From the NCBI GenBank assembly GCA_032111745.1, contig JAULUH010000364.1, positions 1 through 30,869 on the forward strand: a stretch of 30,869 bases of DNA, written 5' to 3'. The DNA is from JAULUH01 sp032111745 (lineage in GTDB: Bacteria; Chloroflexota; Anaerolineae; JAAEKA01). How positions within the stretch are numbered: the stretch's first letter is position 1; every line of letters starts with the position of its first letter. A program made the translations under genes and the position numbers. Positions 15,421 through 24,100 of the stretch are shown in pieces. The notes below the pieces were generated by a model. It had not been told where the DNA came from, did no database searches, and saw only the letters and a list, made by a program, of their open reading frames with translations.

Positions 15421-18400
15421 TCAGCCGTTCAAGGCCGCCGCGACCTGGTCCAGGCTGGCCCGCAGCTCCTCGACGAAGCGCTCGTTGGGCACCTCCCAGG
15501 CCATGCCCGGCATCATGGTAATCACGATCCGATCCGGGAAGATCTGGTAGTGCAGCCCATAATATTTGACATAAGGCAAGCGCACCCCGGGCCGACCTAC
15601 TATGGGGATCTCAGGATAGATCTCCGGGTGGGAGACCAGCACCTCGCGCTCGATATCTTTGACTGCCTTCGTGTATATCAGGACCTTGGCGCGCAGGGTC
15701 ATCAGCCCCTCGCGCAGCGTCCACCCCAGCCCCCTGTGAGACCGCAGAAATAGGGTAATAGCCGTCGGCAGCGGTAGAAACTGGCGCGCCTGGCGTTGGA
15801 CCTCGATCTGTGCGGCAATGGCCTCCTCTGCCAGAGCCCTGGCGTGGGCCACTTCGGCCTGGCCTTGCGCCAGATAGTCTGCGAAGTGCATGGCCTCCGG
15901 CGTAGAGATCATTGCGGTGGTCAGATCCATGCAACGGTAGCGCGACATGGTCAAAAACTGGGTTATGCGAGCTGGCCGTCCCACCAGGCGATTGCTGGCC
16001 AGCTGCAGGGCCAGTAGAAAGCCCGGTACCGGCGGCAGTCCCAGCTCCTCAAAGCGTTCGCGGCCATAGGCGTCGATCTCAAACGTGGCCTGTTGGTCGT
16101 CCCGCACCCGCTGGAAGTCCAGCCGCGCTCGCTCTTTCATCTGTGGCGGGATCTGCCACGCCAGCTCCACGGCCGGTGCAGGTCCGGCGCCTGCGGCCGG
16201 CTCCTGGAGCCCGCAGGCCGCGCCCCGGCGCTGGATCTCGGCGCCGCTGCGCATCATGGTGTTGCCGTCCAGGTAGGTCGTGAAGTTGCAGATGCACGCC
16301 GCCCGCGCGTTGCCGAACACCACCAGCTGCAGGCTGGCGTGGTACCAGCGGTTGTCCGGATTGCCAGTGTGGGTCCACAGGGCCACCTCGCTGGGAGTCT
16401 CGGGATAGGTATCCAGGTCGAGACACACGGTGCACAGGCTGTGGCGCAGGGCCTGCAACGACCTGCGATTCACCTCCACCTGCTGTAGGGCCGCGAAGGC
16501 CCGTAACTGGGTCAGGCCGGCCGCCGCCGTTACAATGCCCGGCCCCACGCCGTCCGCTCCGTCCCGTTGCGCCTGGCCCGCAATCTGCCCCAACGCCGCC
16601 GCCAGCTGCTCCACCGTGCAGTCCACGCCGGGCGTGCCCACTTGCAGTACATAGAACCGCCCGCTGGCTATCACCGTGATCTGCGACAGATTGCTGCTCT
16701 TGAAGACCCGCGGCCGCCCCTGCTCGATGATCTGACTGGTCGCGAACAGGTTGGGGTACTGGCCCATCTCCAATACCTCCCCCCTGTAGGTGTCCGGCGG
16801 CAGCCGCCCCGACGACAGGTCGTCGTATAGGCTGCGTACGCCAAACACCAGGGTGGCAGCCCGGGTGAAGGGGTCTAGCTCCCGTGAGTCGTCCGCCAGG
16901 GCCAACGTGGCCGCGATCACCGGCGTGTACAACCCCGGAAGCCGCAGGTTAGTGGTCCGCAATAGGTGTTCCAGGTTAGGAGGCAGCTCAGCCAGGAAGG
17001 CCTTGAAGCCTGTGCCGGCAAACACAGCATCAGTCATCAGCCGTATCGCACCGCCGCGCGGCTGTCCCAGCCGGCTCAACATGCCATCGAGCTCCTCGGG
17101 CGTGGGCACGGGAATCATCGGTGGCTTGGGATAGGCGTCTATCTGCTCGTAGACATCGCGCGTGCGTTCGCCGCTGGTCCCAGTCTCTGGGTGCCCCGGG
17201 TCTCCCGGGGCCTGAACGGCTGCGTGGCCCGGATTCCCTGGCACCGGTGCTGCACCAGGGCTGGCATCGCCCACGGTAGCTGCGGACCAGGCTGCACCAC
17301 TCTCCCCCACTGGCAGGTCCCGCGGGTCAGTGGAGAGGATGTTGCGGAAAGCGCGATTGGTCGATAGCACCAGGGCTGAGATGCTCATGATGACCCCGCA
17401 CGCCACATAGATGAGGGGGATGTTCTGGTCCACCAGGTCCGCGGTCACCCCGGCCAGGCCTCCGGCGATAGGCGTCAGGCTGGTGGAGATGGCCGCCAGC
17501 AGGCCCACCACCCGGCCCCGGATCTCGCTGGGCGTCGTCACCTGCACCAGTGTCGTGATGTTTACCACCACGTAGCCGCTAGCGAAGCCGCCGATCACGG
17601 TCAGGAACAGCGCCGTGCCCGGCGTGCGCACCAGGCCTAATAAGGTGTAACCAACGGTAGTGGTCAGGATCATGGCCATCATGAATCTGCCCCGGGTCCG
17701 GCCTGGGAACTGCGTGATGCCGGCGAACACATATCCCAGCAGGGTGCCGATGCCGAAGCCCGCCAGCAGGAAGCCGTACCAGTCCGTACTGGCTTGCAGA
17801 AAGTCCTCCACGAAGAAGATCAGCAGGATCAGCACCGGCGCCGTGAAGAAGCTCAGGATGGCCGACATCAGCACCATCTCCCGCAGCCCCGGGCGGCGCC
17901 ATACATACCGCAGGCCCTCCGCCAGGTCGTCCTTGAAGCTCCTGAGCTGGCCGCGCCAGTCCTCCGGCCGGTCGTCCCGCAGGCGCTGCGGAATCTGCAC
18001 GAGGGTCTCGCTGGCCGAGGCATAGAGAAAGGACAGGCCGTTCAAGAAGAACAACATCGGCGCGCCTACCAGCCGGTACAGTACGCCGCCCAGGGCTGTG
18101 CCCACGAACAGCGACACCTGGATCGACAGCTGTCCCAGGGAGTTGGCCGCGGTCACCTGCTCTGTGGGCACCAGGTCCGGGATGGTGGCACCGATGGCGG
18201 GGCTGAAGAAGGCGTTGACGATTCCGTTGAAGACGGCCACCACAAACAGGCCGGCCAGGATCACCCCCACGGCGTCCGGCTGCGAGAACAGCAGAAATGC
18301 CACCGCGCTGACCGCCAGGCCCCGCAACAGGTCGCTCAAGATGATGATGCGCTTGCGCGAGCGGCGGTCAGCCAGCGCGCCGCCGATGGGCAGCAGGAAG

Positions 18401-18663
18401 ATGGCCGGCAGCCCCGCCACCAGGGTCAACACCCCCATGATGGTCGCCGAGCCCGTGGCATCCTTAATCCAGGCCACCATGGCGATGGTGAACAGCTGCG
18501 TGCCCAGCCGGCTGACCGTCTGGCCCTGTAGCTGGATCAGGAAGTTACGGTTGAGGAGCTTGGTGGGTCGCCTGGAACTATCGCCTGGCTGCTGGCGGTT
18601 GCGGGCTTCTTCTACTGGTAACGGCGCCAACTCCTGTGTTTCGAGGGGTGTTTGACGCGTCAA
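15421..18663 (-). CDS. MFS transporter fused to a choline/carnitine acyltransferase-like domain
   Basis: A 1080-residue two-part protein. Residues about 38-435 are a major facilitator superfamily exporter of the enterobactin-exporter/MFS_3 type: QGQTVSRLGTQLFTIAMVAW at the start, GALADRRSRKR in the 2-3 loop, and about 12 helices. A Pro/Gly/Ala-rich linker (440-505) follows. Residues about 510-1080 resemble choline/carnitine O-acyltransferases: PRVFKSSNLSQITVIASGRFYVL, DNRWYHASLQLVVFGN (770-785) where the family has NRWYDKSLQxIV, a TQFLTMSRYRCMD...STPEAMHF stretch matching the family's STR/RTE region, and LPYVKYYGLHYQIFPDRIVI near the end matching GYGxxY. The catalytic EHxxxDG segment reads CNFTTYLDG, with no histidine. 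The start is a TTG overlapping the sulfotransferase stop (TTGA), with GAGG upstream; no ATG occurs before the first helix. Likely role: export of the peptide, with the second domain binding or transferring an acyl group. The fusion partner call is a motif-level inference. Confidence 0.82.
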   Translation of the reverse strand: MTRQTPLETQELAPLPVEEARNRQQPGDSSRRPTKLLNRNFLIQLQGQTVSRLGTQLFTIAMVAWIKDATGSATIMGVLTLVAGLPAIFLLPIGGALADRRSRKRIIILSDLLRGLAVSAVAFLLFSQPDAVGVILAGLFVVAVFNGIVNAFFSPAIGATIPDLVPTEQVTAANSLGQLSIQVSLFVGTALGGVLYRLVGAPMLFFLNGLSFLYASASETLVQIPQRLRDDRPEDWRGQLRSFKDDLAEGLRYVWRRPGLREMVLMSAILSFFTAPVLILLIFFVEDFLQASTDWYGFLLAGFGIGTLLGYVFAGITQFPGRTRGRFMMAMILTTTVGYTLLGLVRTPGTALFLTVIGGFASGYVVVNITTLVQVTTPSEIRGRVVGLLAAISTSLTPIAGGLAGVTADLVDQNIPLIYVACGVIMSISALVLSTNRAFRNILSTDPRDLPVGESGAAWSAATVGDASPGAAPVPGNPGHAAVQAPGDPGHPETGTSGERTRDVYEQIDAYPKPPMIPVPTPEELDGMLSRLGQPRGGAIRLMTDAVFAGTGFKAFLAELPPNLEHLLRTTNLRLPGLYTPVIAATLALADDSRELDPFTRAATLVFGVRSLYDDLSSGRLPPDTYRGEVLEMGQYPNLFATSQIIEQGRPRVFKSSNLSQITVIASGRFYVLQVGTPGVDCTVEQLAAALGQIAGQAQRDGADGVGPGIVTAAAGLTQLRAFAALQQVEVNRRSLQALRHSLCTVCLDLDTYPETPSEVALWTHTGNPDNRWYHASLQLVVFGNARAACICNFTTYLDGNTMMRSGAEIQRRGAACGLQEPAAGAGPAPAVELAWQIPPQMKERARLDFQRVRDDQQATFEIDAYGRERFEELGLPPVPGFLLALQLASNRLVGRPARITQFLTMSRYRCMDLTTAMISTPEAMHFADYLAQGQAEVAHARALAEEAIAAQIEVQRQARQFLPLPTAITLFLRSHRGLGWTLREGLMTLRAKVLIYTKAVKDIEREVLVSHPEIYPEIPIVGRPGVRLPYVKYYGLHYQIFPDRIVITMMPGMAWEVPNERFVEELRASLDQVAAALNG

Positions 18664-19748
18664 GTTTGTTCAACCTCATAGCCCCATGCGGCAAAGTTAC
18701 GTTGCCAGGCCGTGGCAATGCGCTGGCGCAAGGTCTCATCCAATGGTCTGTGGGCCGTCCTCTGATAGTCCGCGTGAGACTCGGCATATGCCTGAAGCTT
18801 GGGTCGAGCCTGTTCAAATCCCAGCAAGCCAAGCTGCCTGTAGATGCACTCAACCTGCCCGATCATATCCGTCGTGAGCTCCTGGAAGCGGACTTCGCAG
18901 TACTGGCCATCAGGTATCAGGGGCTGCTGAGCGAAGAACGCGTCATACATGGCGCGGTAACGCCGCAGGATGCCTGTGTCGACTTGCTCCTGGTTGAGCC
19001 GGAACTGGAGGCTGGTCGGGATGACTGCGGTGTCATACAACCGTTGCGTGGATCTGAAGACTGTGAAGGGATCGCGATGGATATGAACGAAACGTGCATC
19101 GGGGAACACATCCAGGATCATGCGAATCCTGGCCGTGTGCGGTGGGGATTTCAACAGAACGGTGCGTCCTTGGTAGCGATAGGTGACCTTCCGTAGAAAG
19201 GTCGCCAAGGCCTCCTGCCACCGGGTCCTTTCCTGCGGTGTCGCGTCCTCAAAAGTCAGGTAGCGGTCATAGAACGCTTCTTGTTTAGGAAACGACCAAC
19301 TGACCAAGGGAGACCGCAAGGTCATGGCCGCCAGCGCAAATTCGTCCTCGCCAGGGCTCTGGAAGGAAATGGCCATGTTGTCCATCACCCGATTCTGGGC
19401 CTCCGCATCGCGTAGCGCCTGTTCTGCGTATCTCTCTCGGAGCAGAAAAGTGTGCGGATTGGATGCATGGAACAGCGTAGGTGCGGCGAATTGATCGTCC
19501 AGGGAAAGCAGCTCATGCAGCAGTGTCGTGCCGCTGCGCCAGTGACCGATGATGAAGACTGGCTTGATAACCTGGGTGGCGGCGATGTCCCTACCATACG
19601 CCGCCTGTTCTCTACGCCGCCCCATCGAGTTAAAGACGCTTCCGGCTGTTGTGCGTATGGCCCTGCCTGCACTAGACCTGCCAATCGCGAAGCGATTCTC
19701 GGCCAGGAGCCTGGTCCAATCGCCGAAGGTGATGCCTATCAGATCCAT
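18660..19748 (-). CDS. PAPS-dependent sulfotransferase family protein
   Basis: Sulfotransferases move a sulfuryl group from PAPS to a hydroxyl or amine. The 362-residue protein has the 5'-phosphosulfate loop in FIIGHWRSGTTLLHELL (65-81), a KSPPHT segment (200-205) and the 3'-phosphate-binding region RFVHIHRDPFTVFRS (219-233), with Arg225 and Ser233 in the expected places. These features fit the Sulfotransfer_3 type common in bacteria. The gene starts 95 bases after the NRPS stop and its own stop codon overlaps the TTG start of the MFS fusion, so all three are probably on one transcript. This makes it a tailoring enzyme candidate for the peptide, for example sulfating a tyrosine-like phenol or a hydroxylated side chain. 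The substrate is inferred, not visible. A loose AAAGGAAG ribosome site precedes the ATG. Confidence 0.9.
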   Translation of the reverse strand: MDLIGITFGDWTRLLAENRFAIGRSSAGRAIRTTAGSVFNSMGRRREQAAYGRDIAATQVIKPVFIIGHWRSGTTLLHELLSLDDQFAAPTLFHASNPHTFLLRERYAEQALRDAEAQNRVMDNMAISFQSPGEDEFALAAMTLRSPLVSWSFPKQEAFYDRYLTFEDATPQERTRWQEALATFLRKVTYRYQGRTVLLKSPPHTARIRMILDVFPDARFVHIHRDPFTVFRSTQRLYDTAVIPTSLQFRLNQEQVDTGILRRYRAMYDAFFAQQPLIPDGQYCEVRFQELTTDMIGQVECIYRQLGLLGFEQARPKLQAYAESHADYQRTAHRPLDETLRQRIATAWQRNFAAWGYEVEQT

Positions 19749-19843
19749 GATTGATAGCTTCCTTTGTGCTTATGCTAACGGGTCACCGGAACTCGCTTAG
19801 CGACCTGGATAGCCCTGGTTGGCCTATCGATTCCTGTCTAGGC

Positions 19844-21190
19844 CTAGCCAGGGCGGTGTAAGCAGAACTCGATGAGATTGCGCAATCGCTCCGTGAAATC
19901 GTCGGCGAGGCGTTCCATGGTGCTGCGGCGATGGAGCTCGCTGCTGTAGAGCCAGCGCACGCCCAGTTGTTCGCCACTCACGCTGCAGACCAAGTACAAG
20001 AGCGCGCTCCGGTGGTCCTCGGGATGTTGTTCAGGCCCTGGCGACTCGGGCGCCATCCCGATGGGCAGACTGCCGTCGCCGGCCTGGTCAAATTGCCCCA
20101 GGTAGTTGAAGTTCACAGGCGGGTCTGGCATGGAGCGCAGTGGTTCGGTGGCCATTCGATCCTCGCAAAGATACCGCAGCAGTTCAAAGCCGAATCCCCG
20201 GTTGGGGATGTTGCGCATTGCGGCTCTCACGCTTTCCAGAGCGCTGGCAGGATCCAAGGGTTCCGGCAAGTCCAGCAGCACGGGAAAGCGGCTGGTAAAC
20301 CATCCTATTGTACGTGAGACGTCCAGGTTGCCCAAGACAGCTTCCCGGCCGTGGCCCTCCATTTCTATCCGGAAAACACGGTTCCCCGCCCAGTCCACCA
20401 GGCTCAGGCCGAGGGCCGTCAGCAGGAGTTCCTCGACACGCGCGCCACAGGCTCTGGGGACCTCCTGAAGCAGCATTCTGGTTGTCATCCGGTCCAGGGT
20501 TGTCGTCAGGTTGACGGTGGCTCCATAGGTGTTGGCACCACCGGCCCAGTCGACGGGCAGTGGATCCACCTGGCGGGTTGCCAGCGCCCGCCAATAGGGC
20601 AACTCCCGCAGCAGTTCCTCAGATTGGGCGTATTCCCGAAGGCGTGTTGCCCAGGTCTTGAAGGAGGTTGTCTTGGGCGGTAACCTGGCAGGTTCGCCAT
20701 TCCGCAGCTGCTCGTGCACCTGTAGGAAGTCCTGCAGGAAGATGCGCAGCGAGACGCCATCGATGGCCATGTGGTGGAGCACAAGCAGCAGTCGGGGACT
20801 GCGCCCGGTGCCTAGATCCATGTAGACCACTCGCAACAGGGGTCCAGAAGCAAGGTTCAGGCTGCGCTGGGATTCGGCGGCGTGCTGCTCAATGGCGTGA
20901 CGCAGGGCGTCGCCGTCAAGGTGGGAGAGGTCCAGGCACGTCAGCGGCACCGGCCCATCAGACATGCCCGCAATGCTCTGCTGCCAGCCAGAGTCACTGT
21001 TGGCATAACGAAGCCGCAGGGCGTCATGATGGTGCAGCATGTGCCTGACGGTCTGCTCTAGCACACCTTCGTCCAGCCGAATAGGCAAGGCAAGCAGAAG
21101 AGAGGAGTTCCAGTGGTGAGGTCCGATCGTGTGTTGGTCGAGGAACCACTGCTGAATGGGCGTCAAAGGTACCGGGCCTATGACGGTCCC
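19844..21190 (-). other. NRPS C-terminal epimerization domain
   Basis: E-domain motifs are in order: PLTPIQQWFLDQ at the start, HHMAIDGVSLRI (the catalytic HHxxxDG), EGHGRE, DVSRTIGWFTSRFPV and FNYLGQFD. The glutamate of EGHGRE is the partner acid in E domains and is not found in C domains. The protein stops right after this domain (LIEFCLHRPG), so module 3 would present a D-configured residue to whatever comes next. Confidence 0.93.
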
Positions 21191-24100
21191 CTGTTCGGCG
21201 TCTGTGGTGGTTGCCTCGCCTGCCGCAGCTGCCAAGGCGGCTATGGTCGCCTCCTGGAAAAACTGTCTGGGGGAGATATCAAGGCCGACCTGTTTGGCCA
21301 GAGCGATGACCTGGATGCTCAGGATTGAGTCGCCGCCCAGCTGGAAGAAGTCGTCCTGGATACCGACGCGGTCAAGCCGCAGAACCCTTTGCCAGATCTG
21401 TGCCAGCGCCTGTTCCTGGGGCGTGCCTGGCGCCGCATAGCCCCTGGCCAGGCTCTCGCGGGAAATCGCGGGATCGGGCAGCTGCTTTCGATCCACCTTG
21501 CCGCTCGGCGTAAGCGGTATGGCGTCTAGCGCTATGATGGCACCGGGGACCATGAAGTCTGGCAGCCGTTCCCGCAGGAAGTCCCGCAGCTGGCTCGGCG
21601 TGGGTGTGTGATCCCTGGCCGCCACGATGTAGGCTATCAAGCGTTCACCCTCTGGGGCCAAGGCGACAGCTTCCCGGACGCCAGGATGCTGACGCAGCAC
21701 TGCCTCCACCTCACCCAGCTCAATCCGAAAACCCCTCACCTTCACCTGGTGGTCTATCCGGCCCAGGAACTCGATCGTGCCATCGACCCGATATCGGGCC
21801 AGGTCGCCGGTGCGGTAGAGGCGGTAGCCTGATCCTGCAAAGGGATTGGGCACGAAGCGATCGGCGGTCAGATCTGGTCGGCCAACATAGCCCCGGGCCA
21901 AGCCAACTCCACCAATATGCAGTTGGCCTGGTACGCCCACCGGCACCGGCTGGTCATTGGCATCAAGGATAAAGATTTGCGTGTTGGCGATCGGGCGCCC
22001 TATGGGTACCGTCACCATATCTTCGGCCAGCTCATCTGTGACCTGGTAGTAGGTTGGGCCAATCGTGGCCTCTGTCGGGCCATAGGCATTGAAAAAGCGT
22101 CTACCAGAGGCCCAATACCTGGCTACGTCGGGTGGGCAGGCCTCTCCAGCTGAGATCAGAATGCGCAGCTCAGGTAATCCCTGTCCCGGGTCGGGGGCAG
22201 GATCGGCGGCCAGAACCTTCAGCAGGGAGGGCGGCCAGGTGATGGTGGTGATGGCCTCCCGGCGCATAAGGGGCAGCAGGTCCACCGGTGAGGCCATGAG
22301 CGCTTGAGGTGCCAGGTAGAGGGTAGCACCGGCCAGTAGGGCCATGAAGATCTCAGACGCGCACGCGTCAAAGCTGAAGGAGGCAAACTGCAGCACCCGG
22401 CTGTCCGGCCGCACCCCAAAGCCCTTCACCTGCGCCGTCACCAGGTTGCTCAATCCCCGGTGGCCTACCATCACCCCCTTGGGCTGGCCTGTGGACCCCG
22501 AAGTGTAGATCACGTAGGCCAGGTTGTCGGGCGTGGCCAGCTCTACCGGCGGGCTCGTTGGCTCGCGGGCGATCTCTGGCCAGTCCGTGTCGAGGCAGAG
22601 AGCCACTCTCCCCTCCGCCGGCGGCGGGATAGCGCCTGCCGCTCCCGCAGTGTTCCCTTCTCCCACCGCTCGCCCGAATCCTGCCGGCCAGCTATCCCCT
22701 AGGGCCTCTTGGGTGAGGAGCACGCCAATTCCCGAGTCCTCCACCATGAACGCCAGCCGCTCGGCCGGGTATGCTGGATCCAACGGCACATAGGCCCCGC
22801 CGGCCTTCAGCACCCCCAACAGGCCCACCACCATCGCCACCGATCGCTCTATTGCGATACCCACCAGCGTGTCGGGCCCCACGCCCATGCGCCGCAGCCG
22901 GTGGGCCAGTTGGTTGGCCTGCTGGTCCAGCTGGGCATAGGTCAGCTCCTGTACTGGCTCCGCCTCCGGCCCGGGGACATAGGTCACGGCCACCGCCTCC
23001 GGCGTGGCCGCGACCTGCGCGGCAAAGGTCTGGTGCACGCAGCGATCGTGGGGATAGTCCCCGCGAGTCTGGTTCCAATCTACCAGGACCTGCTGCGCCT
23101 CGGCCGGAGTCAGCATCGGCAGCACGCCGATGGCCTGGTCCGGGTTGGCCGCGATGGCCTCCAGCAGGACCTGGAAATGTCCGGCCATGCGGGCGATGGT
23201 AGCGGCGTCGAACAGGTCCGTGGCGTACTCGAAGGACCCCCGCAACCCGCCCGCGGCTCCCGGCTCCTCGACCATGGAAAGAGTCAGGTCGAACTTGGCA
23301 ACACCCACCTCGGCCTCCACCGGCCGCAGCGTCAGGCCTGGCAGCTGCAGTGGGCCAAGGGGCGTGTTCTGCATGGTGAACACGGTCTGGAACAGGGGGC
23401 TATAGCTCACGTCCCGCTTCGGTGCCAGCTCGTCCACCACCATCTCGAAGGGCAGGTCCTGGTGGGCGTAGGCCCCCAGCGCCGTCTCGCGCACCTGGGC
23501 CAGGAGCTCCCGGAAGTTAGGATTACCGGACAGGTCGCCGCGCAGGACCAGGGTGTTCACGAAGAAGCCGATCAGCCCCTCTACTTCCGCCCGACTGCGG
23601 TTAGCGATGGGTGTGCCCACGGCGATGTCATCCTGGCCGCTGTAGCGGTGCAATAGCACCTGGTAGGCCGCCAGCAACGTCATGAACAGGGTGGCGCCCT
23701 CTTGGCGGGCCAGGGCCCGCAGCCCCTGGGCCAGCTCAGGCGGCAGAGCAAGATCCATTGTGGCTCCACGGTAGCTGGGCATGGGCGGCCGCGGCCGGTC
23801 CGTGGGCAGCTCCAACAGCGGTGGCAGGCCGGCAAGCTGGCGCCGCCAGTACGCCTTCTGGGCCTCCAGCGCGTCCCCCTGCAGCCAGCTGCGTTGCCAG
23901 GCCGTGTAATCCGCATACTGGATTGGCAGCGGCGCCAGCGTAGGCACCGGCTCGCCCGCCTGCTGCGCCATGGTCAGCGCGGCCAGCTCGCGCACCAGCA
24001 CGCCCATAGACCACCCATCGGACACGATGTGGTGCATGGTCAGCAGCAACACGTGATCGTCCTCGGCCAGCCGCAGCAGCCTGGTTCGCAACAGGGGCCC

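Noticed and set aside
15421..18663. Two separate genes (MFS and a downstream enzyme) rather than a fusion
   Set aside because: One uninterrupted frame runs through the linker with no stop and no ribosome site plus ATG near residues 440-515. The linker is Pro/Gly/Ala rich as expected for a tether.
19844..21190. A terminal thioesterase or condensation domain ending the NRPS
   Set aside because: The segment has HHMAIDGVS, EGHGRE and FNYLGQFD, the signature of epimerization domains, and no GxSxG elbow.
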